A stretch of DNA of 64,000 nucleotides from Streptomyces sp. CG4 (GTDB taxonomy: Bacteria; Actinomycetota; Actinomycetes; Streptomycetales; Streptomycetaceae): positions 8,556,001 to 8,620,000 of the forward strand of contig NZ_CP163525.1 of the NCBI RefSeq assembly GCF_041080655.1, given 5' to 3'. Below are positions 1-8,557 of this stretch, in pieces. Each line of letters starts with the position of its first letter. Position 1 is the first letter of the stretch. A program made the position numbers and the translations under genes. The notes under the pieces are model-generated. The model did not search any database. It was not told the DNA's origin and saw only the letters and a program-made list of their open reading frames with translations.

Positions 1-41
1 CCGACCTGGCCACGACGCTCGCGGCACTGCGCCGCGGCTGA
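1..41 (+). CDS. 3' end of an unidentified gene
   Basis: Only the last 12 codons are inside the window. They read DLATTLAALRRG and end at the TGA at 39-41. The Ala/Leu/Arg-rich tail fits the end of an ordinary Streptomyces protein, but too little is present to name a family. The gene converges on the minus-strand gene that stops at 56, leaving only 14 bases between the two stops. Confidence 0.45.
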   Translation, partial: DLATTLAALRRG

Positions 42-55
42 CCATCGTCAGGACA

Positions 56-349
56 TCAGGAGACGCCGTCCCGGGGCCGGACATCGGCGGACTGTTCGGT
101 CGTGCCCGCCTGCTCAAGGAGAAGGCGGGCCAGGCCACGTGCTTCGTCCGGGGTGAGTGCGGCCCAGACTCCCGGTTCGCCGCCCTGGTCCTCTCCGACG
201 TTCAGAGCGATCCGGCTGACGGGCCGGTCCGGATGTCCGAGCCGCAGGCACCGTACCTGGATCCGGCGCCCGCACGTGGTCACCAGAGGTACCTCTTCCG
301 CGCGGCCCACTTCGATCCTGTGGAGTCGGCCGCTCTCTGCTGTCGTCAT
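56..349 (-). CDS. DUF6907-like small hypothetical protein (97 aa)
   Basis: A 97-residue protein with the pattern ALNVGEDQGGEPGVWAALTPDEARGLARLLLEQA in its middle, cited here only by position (residues about 48-82). A short beta-rich half is followed by a 'LTPDEARxLARLLL' helix. This arrangement is common in small Streptomyces proteins of the DUF6907 type, which are often beside regulators and have no known biochemical role. The ATG at 349 is preceded by a strong GGAGGAG ribosome site. The upstream small gene on the same strand ends at 354, so the two are probably co-transcribed. The family call is from memory of the pattern; the function is unknown. Confidence 0.7.
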   Translation of the reverse strand: MTTAESGRLHRIEVGRAEEVPLVTTCGRRIQVRCLRLGHPDRPVSRIALNVGEDQGGEPGVWAALTPDEARGLARLLLEQAGTTEQSADVRPRDGVS

Positions 350-353
350 CGGT

Positions 354-557
354 TCACGCTCCTCCGCCGGTCGGTTCCGTCCCCGCGGTCGCCACCCGGG
401 GCCCGATACCTGGCGGGGTATGAGCGTCAGCGCTTCGTGCGCAGGAGTTGTTCCCGCTCCGCTTCACCGACCCCGGGCGCGGGCTCAGCCATGCCGCTAC
501 GACGGCCACGGCCGACGCTCCCACCAGGACTACGGCGGCCCAGCGCCTCCCGGTCAC
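354..557 (-). CDS. Small predicted membrane-anchored or secreted protein (67 aa)
   Basis: A GTG-started reading frame whose first 25 residues form a basic start (MTGRRW) followed by a hydrophobic Ala/Val stretch, as in a signal peptide or single membrane anchor. A short polar Ser/Pro/Gly tail with one cysteine follows. It lies four bases upstream of the DUF6907-like gene on the same strand, and its last codons contain that gene's ribosome site. I see no strong ribosome site of its own and recognise no family. It could be a chance open frame. Confidence 0.4.
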   Translation of the reverse strand: MTGRRWAAVVLVGASAVAVVAAWLSPRPGSVKRSGNNSCARSADAHTPPGIGPRVATAGTEPTGGGA

Positions 558-777
558 CGAGATATTTTGCCAGCGTCCTATCTCGGGACCCGCCCGGCCT
601 GCCCTGTCCGGGGCATGCCGGACAACCGTGATCGCTCCACCGCGTCGAAGGGCGTCCGTACCCGTTCACACCTTCACATGCCACCTTGCGCGACATCGCC
701 CCGGACAGCGGCAATTCCCTTGAACGGACTGGCTGTTGGCCGACACCATTCCACCCCGACCGCCGCGCGCGGAGCCG

Positions 778-1452
778 ATGGGAGCGTGCACCACCTTGAC
801 CACTGACACCCGGCGGGCGCTGGTCGTCCGCGGCGGCTGGGACGGGCATCAGCCCGTGACGATCAGTGACGGATTCGCCCCGTTCCTCAAGGAGCGGGGA
901 TTCACCGTCGAGACCTCCGACGACCTCGCGGTGTACGAGGACACGGAGCGCCTGGCCGCCACCGACCTCATCGTGCAGTGCTGGACCATGGGGACCATCA
1001 CCCGGGAGCAGAGCGAGCATCTCGCCGCCGCGGTGCGCGCGGGCACCGGGCTGGCCGGCCGGCACGGCGGCATCGTCGACTCCTTCCACGATCACGGCTA
1101 CCACCTGCTGACCGGCGGCAGGCTCGTGATGCACCCGCCGGGCTTCCACGACCACACGTACCACCTGTCGCCCGAGCACGCCGATCATCCCGTCATCGCC
1201 GGGCTCGACGACTTCGCCGTACACACCGAGCAGTACTGGGTACTCACCGACCCGCACATCGACGTGCTGGCCACCACCACCTTCCCGCCCGACGAACTGC
1301 GCGACCGGCCGGCGGCGATGCCCGCCGTGTGGGCCAGAACGTGGGGCGCGGGGCGGGTGTTCGTCTCGACCATCGGGCACAAGCCCGACGACTTCGACGT
1401 GCCTCAGGTGCGCACGTTGACCGAGAGGGGACTGCTGTGGGCGAGCCGCTGA
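778..1452 (+). CDS. ThuA-like domain protein
   Basis: The product (about 224 aa) opens with RRALVVRGGWDGHQPV and carries the glutamine-amidotransferase-like fold of the ThuA family, including the 'AGRHGGIVDSFHDH' and 'VWARTWGAGRVFVSTIGH' segments. ThuA proteins belong to trehalose and related sugar-catabolic clusters in rhizobia and actinobacteria; the exact reaction is not established. The ATG at 778 has a GGAG only 3 bases upstream. A TTG at 796, 11 bases after a GGGAG, would give the family's usual short N-terminus and is the main alternative. The next gene starts with a GTG inside this gene's last codons, so the two were translationally coupled. Confidence 0.85.
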   Translation: MGACTTLTTDTRRALVVRGGWDGHQPVTISDGFAPFLKERGFTVETSDDLAVYEDTERLAATDLIVQCWTMGTITREQSEHLAAAVRAGTGLAGRHGGIVDSFHDHGYHLLTGGRLVMHPPGFHDHTYHLSPEHADHPVIAGLDDFAVHTEQYWVLTDPHIDVLATTTFPPDELRDRPAAMPAVWARTWGAGRVFVSTIGHKPDDFDVPQVRTLTERGLLWASR

Positions 1453-2466
1453 AGCCCCTGCACATCGGCATCGTGGGCGCGGGGAAGATCAGCGGCGCCT
1501 ACCTCTCGACGCTGGAGCGGCTGACGTCCCTGCGGCTGACCGCCGTCTCCGACCTCGACCCGGGCCGCGCGGCAGCGGGCGCGCACCAGGCGCCGGCCGA
1601 GCACCCGGTGGCCGTGGCCCCGTCCGTGGCCGCCCTCGTGGCCCGGGACGACGTGGACGCCGTACTCAACCTCACCATTCCGGCCGCGCACGCGGACGCC
1701 GCCCTGGCGGCACTCGGCGCGGGCAAGCACGTGTACGGCGAGAAGCCCCTCGCGGCGAACCGCAAGGAGGACCGCACGCAGGGCAGTCGACGACGGTCTG
1801 ATCGGCCGGCCGGTCGCGGCCACCGCCTTCATGACCGGCCCGGGCCACGAGAGGTGGCACCCGGACCCGGAGTTCCACTACCAGCCGGCCGGCGGCCCGC
1901 TGCTCGACATGGGCCCCTACTACCTCTCGGCACTGGTCCACCTGCTGGGCCCGGTGGTCCGGGTGACCGGTGCCTCCTCCCGACCGCGCACGGAGCGCAC
2001 GATCGGCAGCGGACCCCGCGCCGGGCACACCTTCCCGGTGGAGGTGGACACCCACCTCACCGGCGTCCTGGAGCACGCGGGCGGAGCTCTGTCCACCCTG
2101 GTCATGAGCTTCGACATCCGTGCCGCCCGGCTGCCGCGCATCGAGGTGCACGGCACCGACGCCTCGCTGTCCGTGCCCGACCCCAACGGCTTCGACGGCT
2201 CCGTCGAGATCCACCGGGGCGACGGCTGACAGACGCTGCCCGTGTCCGCCGGCTGCCGGGACGCGGGGCGGGGCGTGGGCCTCGCCGATCTGGCCGAGGC
2301 CCTGCCGGCCGGGCGTCCGCACCGCGCCTCGGCCGAACTCGCCGCGCACGTCCTGGACATCATGCTCACGCTCCTGGACGCGGCCGGTCAGGGCCGCGCG
2401 CTGCCGGTGACCAGTACCTGCGAGCGCCCCGCCCCGGTGACAGGCCCCGCGCGCCGAGTGCGGTGA
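1437..2466 (+). pseudogene. Broken Gfo/Idh/MocA-family sugar oxidoreductase
   Basis: The GTG at 1437 starts a Rossmann NAD-binding domain (HIGIVGAGKISGAYLSTL) that runs to the family's YGEKPLA motif near 1735-1750. About 30 bases later the frame is lost, and similarity resumes in another frame from 1786 (VDDGLIGRPVAATAFMTGPG). The missing stretch is roughly 35 codons of the normal family sequence, so this is an out-of-frame internal deletion. A second lesion is an in-frame TGA at 2227-2229 where relatives have a tryptophan-like position; the same frame then continues to 2466. The gene overlaps the end of the ThuA gene. It would have oxidised a sugar or inositol-like substrate with NAD(P). It is almost certainly non-functional unless the lesions are sequencing errors. 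Confidence 0.85.
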
Positions 2467-2626
2467 GGTTCGCTGACAACCGGGCCGCCTCGACGGATCC
2501 GCCGAAACGCCCGCTGCCCGACGCGGAACCGCTCGGCACGGTCGGTGGACGGGCGTGTCGTACGCGCGCTGCGGCGGTTCCAGATGGTGGACCAGAGACC
2601 GAGAGACCGAAAGAGGACCACACCAC

Positions 2627-3643
2627 ATGACTGCCCGCCCCGACCGCCCCGACCTGCCTGTGGCGGTCTGCGTCATGGACCCCGCCATCGCGGACCAGGT
2701 GCTTCCCGCAGCGCTGCGCGAACGCCTCTCCGCCCGCGTCCGGCTCGCCCCCGGCCCGGAGCGCTCGGCTCCACGGGCGATGTTCCCCGCCGAGTTCGCC
2801 GAGGCGGAGATCCTCATCAGCGGCTGGGGCTGCCCCCGGCTCACGCCCGGCGTGCTGGCCGGGGCGCCCCGGCTGCGCGCGGTGATGCACGCCGCCGGCA
2901 CCGTCAAGTCGCTGGTGAGCGACGCGGTATGGGAACGGGGCATCGTCGTGTCGTCGGCGGCCGACGCCAACGCCGGCCCCGTCATCGCTTACACGCTGGC
3001 CCTCATCACCCTCGCCGCCCGGCGCACCCTGACCATGGCAGCCCACTACGAGGAGGGCTGGCCGGCCTTCGCGGGGCGTTCCGGTGCCGACGGCAGCACG
3101 GTGGGCATCGTGGGCGCGTCACGCATCGGCCGCGGCGTGCTGGCCGCTCTACGGCGGTCCGACGCGGGCCACCGGCTGCTGCTGAGCGACCCGTATGTGA
3201 CGGACGACGAGGCACGCCGGCTCGGCGCGGAGCGGGTCGAACTGGCCGAGCTGTGCCGTCGGTCGAGGGTGGTGAGCGTCCACGCGCCGCTGCTGCCGGA
3301 GACGACGGGTCTGCTGGACGCCGCGATGCTGGGGCTCGTCCCGGACGGCGGTGTGCTCATCAACACGGCCCGGGGTGCCATCGTCGACACGGAGGCGCTG
3401 ACCCGTGAGTGTGCGTCCGGGCGGCTGGAGGCGTACCTGGATGTCACGGACCCCGAACCGCTGCCGTCCGGCCACCCGTTGCTGTCCCTGCCCAATGTGC
3501 TGGTCACCCCGCACATCGCCGGCGCACAGGGCAGCGAGGTGCAACGGCTCGGACGGTATGCGGCGGCGGAGGTCGATCGCTGGGTGACGGGCGAGCCGCT
3601 GCTCGGCGCGGTCACCCGCGAGGCCCTGTCACACCTGGCCTGA
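2627..3643 (+). CDS. D-isomer-specific 2-hydroxyacid dehydrogenase family protein
   Basis: A 338-residue NAD(P)-dependent reductase of 2-oxoacids or hydroxyacids. The dinucleotide motif reads GIVGASRIGR (about residues 160-170). It is followed by VSVHAPLLPETTGLLD, the conserved catalytic Arg segment INTARGAIVDTEAL, and the NVLVTPHIAGAQG segment with the catalytic His. The ATG at 2627 has AAAGAGGA about 10 bases upstream and fits better than an upstream in-frame start that adds an Arg-rich, non-conserved extension. It follows the ThuA/MocA pair in the same direction, which suggests a sugar-acid degradation cluster; the substrate is not readable from sequence. Confidence 0.88.
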   Translation: MTARPDRPDLPVAVCVMDPAIADQVLPAALRERLSARVRLAPGPERSAPRAMFPAEFAEAEILISGWGCPRLTPGVLAGAPRLRAVMHAAGTVKSLVSDAVWERGIVVSSAADANAGPVIAYTLALITLAARRTLTMAAHYEEGWPAFAGRSGADGSTVGIVGASRIGRGVLAALRRSDAGHRLLLSDPYVTDDEARRLGAERVELAELCRRSRVVSVHAPLLPETTGLLDAAMLGLVPDGGVLINTARGAIVDTEALTRECASGRLEAYLDVTDPEPLPSGHPLLSLPNVLVTPHIAGAQGSEVQRLGRYAAAEVDRWVTGEPLLGAVTREALSHLA

Positions 3644-3846
3644 GCGCCACCGCGGACGCCGCCCGAACGCCGGCACGGCGCCGTCGCGCAGGGCGCCGAA
3701 CCCACCGGGCTTCCCCGGCCTGGACCGAGACCGTTTCCCGGGCCGGGGGGCGAGATCCAGACCTTGCCGTGGGTGTGCGAGCGAGCACACGGCGAAGCGG
3801 CTATGACGGGAAGGACCGTCTCCCACTTCACCCCTCAGGAGGTCCG

Positions 3847-4647
3847 ATGCCCGGTCGTACGGAGTCGATCGAGTCGATGGAGCAACTCGCCGTGGGCTGG
3901 CGCGCCCTGGTGCTCGACCGTGACGCGGATGCCGATGTGCGGGACCTGCCGGGCATCGCCGTCCGCTGGGCCGACTGCCGGTTCCCCTTCTGGAACTGCG
4001 TCACCCTGACCGAGGTCGACGCCGGCGCGGCACTCGTCGGGCAACGTCTGGGCGAGGCCGCGGACATCATGCGCGCGAAGCACCATCCCGGATTCCTGTG
4101 GCTCTTCGAGGACCTCCTCGACGCCGAGGCCCGCGCGGCCGTGCGGACGGCCGCCGAGAAGGCGGGGCTGGAGTACGCCTTCCCCGGCACCGGCATGGCC
4201 GGAGACGTCATTCCCTTGCCCGAGCCGTCCCACCCCGAGCTGACGTTCGTGCGCGTGACCACCGACGAACAGCTGCAGGCGTACGCGGACCTGAACTCAC
4301 GCGCCTACGGATTCCCGCTGGAGGTCGGCCGCGACGGGCTCCTCGGCTCCACGCTGTGGAAGAACGAGGTGCATGCCTATCTGGGCGTACGGGACGGCGT
4401 CCCGGTGACCTGCGCCGCGACGGTGGCAACCGACGGCCGGCTCTTCGTCGTGCTCGTCGCCACCGCCCCGGAGTGGCAGCGCCGTGGCTACGCGGAGGCG
4501 GTCACGCGCAAGGCCCTCCAGGAGGGCGCCCGCGCCACCGGCCTGACCCGGGCCACCCTGCACGCGACGGCGGCGGGGGCACCCGTCTATCCCCGCATCG
4601 GCTTCCAGCCGAACTCGCCGATGCAGTTCTACGCCCTGAAGGGCTGA
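3847..4647 (+). CDS. GNAT-family N-acetyltransferase
   Basis: A 266-residue protein with an N-terminal region of unknown role and a C-terminal GNAT fold. The acetyl-CoA binding loop is visible as VATAPEWQRRGYAEAVTRKAL (about residues 200-220), followed by the YPRIGFQPNSPMQFY strand typical of the end of the fold. The ATG at 3847 is preceded by a perfect AGGAGG at 3837-3842. The acceptor substrate is unknown. It converges on the GH18 gene, with a strong hairpin between the two ends. Confidence 0.82.
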   Translation: MPGRTESIESMEQLAVGWRALVLDRDADADVRDLPGIAVRWADCRFPFWNCVTLTEVDAGAALVGQRLGEAADIMRAKHHPGFLWLFEDLLDAEARAAVRTAAEKAGLEYAFPGTGMAGDVIPLPEPSHPELTFVRVTTDEQLQAYADLNSRAYGFPLEVGRDGLLGSTLWKNEVHAYLGVRDGVPVTCAATVATDGRLFVVLVATAPEWQRRGYAEAVTRKALQEGARATGLTRATLHATAAGAPVYPRIGFQPNSPMQFYALKG

Positions 4648-4689
4648 CCTCCCCGGCGTGTACCGGCGGGAAAGGACGGCGGTGGCGGT

Positions 4690-4734
4690 GCGTGCGGCGC
4701 GCTGCTCCTGTCGGAGGCGGCGCGCGCCGCACGC
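4690..4734. terminator. Bidirectional hairpin terminator
   Basis: Perfect 13-base arms, GCGTGCGGCGCGC at 4690-4702 and GCGCGCCGCACGC at 4722-4734, flank a 19-base loop. It sits between the convergent acetyltransferase (ends 4647) and GH18 gene (ends 4750) and has no T-run, as is usual in Streptomyces. It probably terminates both. Confidence 0.75.
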
Positions 4735-4749
4735 CCGCGCCGTGGGGCT

Positions 4750-6471
4750 CTAGCTGAGGGCGAAGTCGTCGGCGTGGATGTCGGACTGGCCGTACCAGCC
4801 GTGGACGTAGACGGTGACGGTTCCGCTGCCGCCGGTGGTGAAGTTGACCGTCAGCTGGTTCCAGCTCGTGTTGCTCGACCACGTGCCGGCGGTGGCACCG
4901 CCGCTCACGCCGATGTAGGCGTAGGGGCCCTGGACCCAACCGGTCAGTGTGTAGCTGTGGTTGGGGGACAGGGTGACGGTCTGGTCGCACTCACCGGTGC
5001 TGCTGGAGCTGGGCGTGATCTGCAGGGCGTGGCTGCCGGTGTGGGCCGGGGTCGACACCACCGTGCCGGCGCCCGTGCAGGTCCAGGGGCTCGGACTGCC
5101 GGTCTCGAAGCCGGCATTGGTGAGCGAGCCCCCGCCGCCTCCGCCCCCTCCGCCCCCGCCCCCTCCGGCGGTGACGGTGAGCGTGTACGTCGCGCTGTGG
5201 CTGCCGCCGGCGGCCGTACCGGTGACGGTGATCGGGTAGGTGCCCGCGGCCACGGACGACCCGACCGTGGCCGTCAGCGTCGAGCTGCCGCCGGACGTGA
5301 CCGAGGCGGGGCTGAAGGAGACGCTGACCCCGGAGGGCGCGCCGGAGGCGGAGAGTGTGACGGATTCGGCGCTGCCGGAGGTGACGGCCGAGGAGACGGT
5401 CGCGGTGGCGGAGCCGCCCTGTGCGACCGAGGCGGAGCCGGGCGCCAGGGACAGGGAGAAGTCACCGGTCGTGCCGCCGCCCCCGCCGCCCGTGCTGCCC
5501 TCGAAGGGTACGAACGCGTCCGTGAACGCGAGGCTGTTCTGGCTGATCTCGCTGCAGGTGGGCAGGGAGTTGGCGCTTCCGCTGCACGGCTGGTCCCGGT
5601 TGACCGACCAGAACGCCAGCCGCCCGACGCCGTTCTGCGCGGCGAAGTTCTCCACCGTCTGGGCATCGGCCAGGGTGAAGGTGGAACCGTCGTCGTTCTT
5701 GCCGATCATCGGGGTGATCCCGAGGTTGGTATAGGTGTAGGAGGAGTCGACGGACTGCATCTGGGCGAGCGTGGCCTTGGCGGCATCGACCGCGCCCTGG
5801 CCCATCTCGGTGCCGGTGCCCGCGTAGTAGTCCATGGCCATGACGTTGACCACGTCGATCTTGATGCCCGCGTTCTTGGCGGCCTTGAGGACGTTGACGC
5901 CGTCGTTGGTGAGACCGCTCGTCAGCACCGGCAGGGTCATCGAGAAGCGCAGATCGGGGTTGGACGCCTTGAGGTCCTTCATCGCCTGCATCTGGCGGGC
6001 CGCGGCCGCGGTGTCGGCGACGGCGGCGCCCTCGACGTCGAAGTCGAGCCGGGTGACGCCGTAGTCGTTGATGACTGCCTGGTATCCGGCATCGATGCTG
6101 CTCTGGGTGGAGCACGTCCAGGCAAGCGGCTCACCGCTCGCTCCGCCCGAGGAGATGATGACGGAGGCGCCCTCGGACTTCGCCTTGGCGATCTCGGGGT
6201 CGGTGTAGGAGTCGTTGCCGATGGGGAGCGTGTCGCCCCAGATCTGGTTGCAGCCTTCGCCGAGGACGAAGGCCGCGGTGTAGGCCTTGAGGTGGTGTGC
6301 GGTGATGGCGGTGTCGAGCATGCCCTCCTGACTGTTCGACATGTCGACATAGGGGGCCACGGAGTAGACGCTGCTCGTCGCGGCGCTGCCGGCGGGTGCC
6401 AGCGCGACGACGGCGCCGGTGGCCGCGAGCGCGAGCGCGCAGGCGGAAGCGCCAAATCTTGCCAGGTGCAT
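4750..6471 (-). CDS. Secreted GH18-family chitinase-like glycosidase with Ig-like and C-terminal carbohydrate-binding domains
   Basis: The 573-residue protein has a signal peptide (about residues 1-31, ending APAGSAA), a GH18 barrel (about 35-330), a Gly-rich hinge, an Ig/FN3-like domain (about 340-430), a run of 13 glycines, and a CBM4/9-like beta-sandwich (about 445-573). The catalytic strand reads LDFDVEG, giving D143, D145 and the acid/base E147; the first Asp of the usual DxxDxDxE is Thr140. The VMAMDYYAG strand is also typical of GH18. It should hydrolyse chitin or a related beta-1,4-GlcNAc polymer outside the cell. The ATG at 6471 has GAGAGGGG upstream, and dre-like operators lie further up. 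Substrate specificity is inferred. Confidence 0.9.
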   Translation of the reverse strand: MHLARFGASACALALAATGAVVALAPAGSAATSSVYSVAPYVDMSNSQEGMLDTAITAHHLKAYTAAFVLGEGCNQIWGDTLPIGNDSYTDPEIAKAKSEGASVIISSGGASGEPLAWTCSTQSSIDAGYQAVINDYGVTRLDFDVEGAAVADTAAAARQMQAMKDLKASNPDLRFSMTLPVLTSGLTNDGVNVLKAAKNAGIKIDVVNVMAMDYYAGTGTEMGQGAVDAAKATLAQMQSVDSSYTYTNLGITPMIGKNDDGSTFTLADAQTVENFAAQNGVGRLAFWSVNRDQPCSGSANSLPTCSEISQNSLAFTDAFVPFEGSTGGGGGGTTGDFSLSLAPGSASVAQGGSATATVSSAVTSGSAESVTLSASGAPSGVSVSFSPASVTSGGSSTLTATVGSSVAAGTYPITVTGTAAGGSHSATYTLTVTAGGGGGGGGGGGGGSLTNAGFETGSPSPWTCTGAGTVVSTPAHTGSHALQITPSSSSTGECDQTVTLSPNHSYTLTGWVQGPYAYIGVSGGATAGTWSSNTSWNQLTVNFTTGGSGTVTVYVHGWYGQSDIHADDFALS

Positions 6472-6542
6472 GACATTGCCCCTCTCGGGGGTGCCTCTCG
6501 GGCGGGAGTGGTGGGGTGGTGCGGTGTGGTGCCGGGCCGACG

Positions 6543-6596
6543 TTGGTACATACCAAACCGCCCGCGCGTCACCCCGTCAAGAGGACTAGACCAACT
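6543..6596 (-). promoter_or_regulatory. Promoter of the GH18 gene with two dre-like operators
   Basis: On the minus strand GTTGGTCTAGTCCTCT (6596-6581) resembles the DasR element ACTGGTCTAGACCAGT at 11 of 16 positions. It abuts a -35 like TTGACG (6580-6575). The -10 region is covered by the palindrome TTGGTATGTACCAA (6556-6543), which keeps TGGT and ACCA at dre spacing. Two operators across the -35/-10 are what one expects of a GlcNAc/DasR-controlled chitinase promoter. DasR control is an inference from the motif. Confidence 0.6.
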
Positions 6597-6837
6597 GGAA
6601 CCATCCGGATTTCCCATGCCTGTCCCCGCCGGTACGTGAGGCGGAACTCGGCGGTGAAGGGCGCGAGTTGACCGGGCCGCACCCGCCGCTGCGACGGACG
6701 GCGGTGTCGGGTGACCGCCGGATGACGGCCTCCCGCGGTGACCGTTCGTCGCTCGCTCAAGGGCGGTATTAGGCTGGGTGACCGGTGAAACCGGCACGTC
6801 GACGACCGTGCCGGCCTCGAACGTCAGGGAGTGACCG

Positions 6838-7359
6838 ATGACAGTGGGAACCGAGCGGGCCGTACTGGCGGGCGGTTGCTTCTGGGGCATGCAGGATCTG
6901 ATCCGCAAGCAGCCGGGCGTGGTGTCCACGCGCGTCGGCTACAGCGGCGGCGACACGCCGAACGCGACGTACCGGAATCACGGCGACCACGCCGAGGCCA
7001 TCGAGATCCTCTTCGACCCCGCGGTCACGAGCTACCGCGACATCCTGGAGTTCTTCTTCCAGATCCACGACCCGACCACGCGCGACCGCCAGGGCAACGA
7101 CATCGGGCGCAGCTACCGGTCCGCGATCTTCTACGGCGACGAGGAACAGCACCGCGTCGCCCTGGACACGATCGCGGACGCCGAGGCGAGCGGGCTGTGG
7201 CCGGGCAAGGTGGTCACGGAGGTGGCGCCCGTGGGTGACTTCTGGGAGGCGGAACCCGAGCACCAGGACTACCTGGAGCGCTATCCCAACGGCTACACCT
7301 GCCACTTCCCGCGCCCCAACTGGAAGCTGCCGCGCCGGGGTTCGGCCACGACGAACTGA
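6838..7359 (+). CDS. msrA: Peptide-methionine (S)-S-oxide reductase
   Basis: A 173-residue MsrA. The active-site motif GCFWG is at residues 13-17, with the nucleophile Cys14. It also has VGYSGGDTPNATYRNHGDHAEAIEI and YRSAIFYGDEEQ, all characteristic of the family, which repairs S-methionine sulfoxide in proteins. There is no cysteine pair in the C-terminal tail, so recycling probably uses one of the simpler thiol routes. The ATG at 6838 has AGGGAG about 8 bases upstream. The leader contains a hairpin (ACCGGCACG at about 6788-6796 pairing with CGTGCCGG). It stands alone between the chitinase promoter and a membrane-protein gene. Confidence 0.95.
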   Translation: MTVGTERAVLAGGCFWGMQDLIRKQPGVVSTRVGYSGGDTPNATYRNHGDHAEAIEILFDPAVTSYRDILEFFFQIHDPTTRDRQGNDIGRSYRSAIFYGDEEQHRVALDTIADAEASGLWPGKVVTEVAPVGDFWEAEPEHQDYLERYPNGYTCHFPRPNWKLPRRGSATTN

Positions 7360-7370
7360 GCGCACCCCCT

Positions 7371-7400
7371 GGCCGATCCGCCCTTGGCCGATCCGCCCTT
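7371..7400 (+). repeat. Tandem 15-bp repeat, two copies
   Basis: GGCCGATCCGCCCTT occurs twice back to back (7371-7385, 7386-7400), with a third partial copy GGCC following. It lies in the gap after msrA and does not form an obvious hairpin. It is probably a slippage duplication. Confidence 0.8.
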
Positions 7401-7509
7401 GGCCCTCCGTGTCTCCGCCGGACGGGGGAGCGCGATCCGACCGGCGCGGGATGTGACCGGTCCGCCCGGTGAGGAGTCTTGAGTTTCCGAAGGAGGAACG
7501 GGGGACTCG

Positions 7510-8517
7510 GTGGACCGGCCGGACTCGTGGGACCGCTTCGACCGGCTCGGCCGGCTGGCGGCATACGGAGCGGCGGTGATGACGCCGTACGCGTTGATCA
7601 AGGTCTCGTGGGTGGTCGGCGCGATCGCGGGGGTGCTGCCCATCGGTGACGGCTTCGGCCTGGCCGGCTGGGTCGTGCTCAACACCGCGACCATCGGCAT
7701 GGCCGGCCTCGGGATCGCCGTGGCGCTCGCTCTGGTACGGCCCTGGGGCCTGCGCCTGCCGGTGCGGTGGGTCGCGGGTGTCGCCTGGGTGGCTACGGGC
7801 TTCCTCGTCCCCCTGCTGCCGTACGCCGTACTCGACTCGCTGCTGGGACTCGCCGACGGTGCGCCACGGCACCCTCGTGACGGCGGCCCGGCCATGCCGG
7901 GTTGGGAAGCCGCGCTGATCCAGACCAGCTTCGTGGGCATGGGACTCGGTCTCGCCATCGCCCTGCCCGCACACCTACGACGGCGCCGGCCAGAGGTGTT
8001 CGCCGGCCGGGTCGGCGACGCGGGCCACGGCCTCGCGCGCTGCGCGCGATGGGCGGTGGGCACCGGTGCGGTGACCGGGGCGGTCTGGGCCTACTGGGCG
8101 CTCGGTGGTACGGCCGGTGTCGCGCATCCGGCGCAACGGGGCGTCGACGAGCGGCTGTTGACCGGCGTGTGGGGACTGTGGGCGCTCATCGCCTCAGCCG
8201 CCACCTGGACGATCGGCCGCGGCCGGCCCGCCCGGCTGCCCCGCTGGATCCCTCTGACGCTCGGCTGGCTGGGAACGGGGTCGTTGTGCGCGTGGAGCGG
8301 CTGGCAACTCCCCTTCACGCTGTACGTTGCGCTGGCCCACCCCGCCGGTACGTCCCCGCCGGAGAACCTCGCCGTCGCGGCCGCGCTGCACAGCGCCGCC
8401 GTAGCGGCGGGCTCGGTCATGCTGCCGGCACTCGTCCGCACCCGCGGACCCGTCACGCCGCCCGAGACCCCGGACGACACCCGCAGCCGTCGTACTCAGG
8501 GCGGTCGGAGCCGTTGA
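7510..8517 (+). CDS. Polytopic membrane protein of unknown function (335 aa)
   Basis: The GTG at 7510 is preceded by GAAGGAGGAA. The protein has about seven to eight hydrophobic segments, including PYALIKVSWVVGAIAG, WVVLNTATIGMAGLGIAVALAL, VAWVATGFLVPLLPYAVL and FVGMGLGLAIALPAHL, separated by short Arg-rich loops, and a polar Arg/Thr-rich C-terminal tail. No catalytic motif is visible. Proteins of this type ('hypothetical membrane protein') are common in Streptomyces. It converges on the NAD-kinase gene 40 bases downstream. It could be a sensor or transporter component, but nothing in the sequence decides this. Confidence 0.75.
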   Translation: MDRPDSWDRFDRLGRLAAYGAAVMTPYALIKVSWVVGAIAGVLPIGDGFGLAGWVVLNTATIGMAGLGIAVALALVRPWGLRLPVRWVAGVAWVATGFLVPLLPYAVLDSLLGLADGAPRHPRDGGPAMPGWEAALIQTSFVGMGLGLAIALPAHLRRRRPEVFAGRVGDAGHGLARCARWAVGTGAVTGAVWAYWALGGTAGVAHPAQRGVDERLLTGVWGLWALIASAATWTIGRGRPARLPRWIPLTLGWLGTGSLCAWSGWQLPFTLYVALAHPAGTSPPENLAVAAALHSAAVAAGSVMLPALVRTRGPVTPPETPDDTRSRRTQGGRSR

Positions 8518-8557
8518 CCCGTCGGTATGCCCTCGCCTGTCAAAGGTGCCGAAGGCG

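Noticed and set aside
978..2630. One long open frame across ThuA and MocA regions
   Set aside because: Only 1437 to about 1770 of this frame is protein-like; the rest is Arg/Pro-rich shadow of other frames.
4774..6639. Long plus-strand open frame opposite the GH18 gene
   Set aside because: Its product is Gly/Val/Asp-rich without family patterns, while the minus strand encodes a complete GH18 protein.
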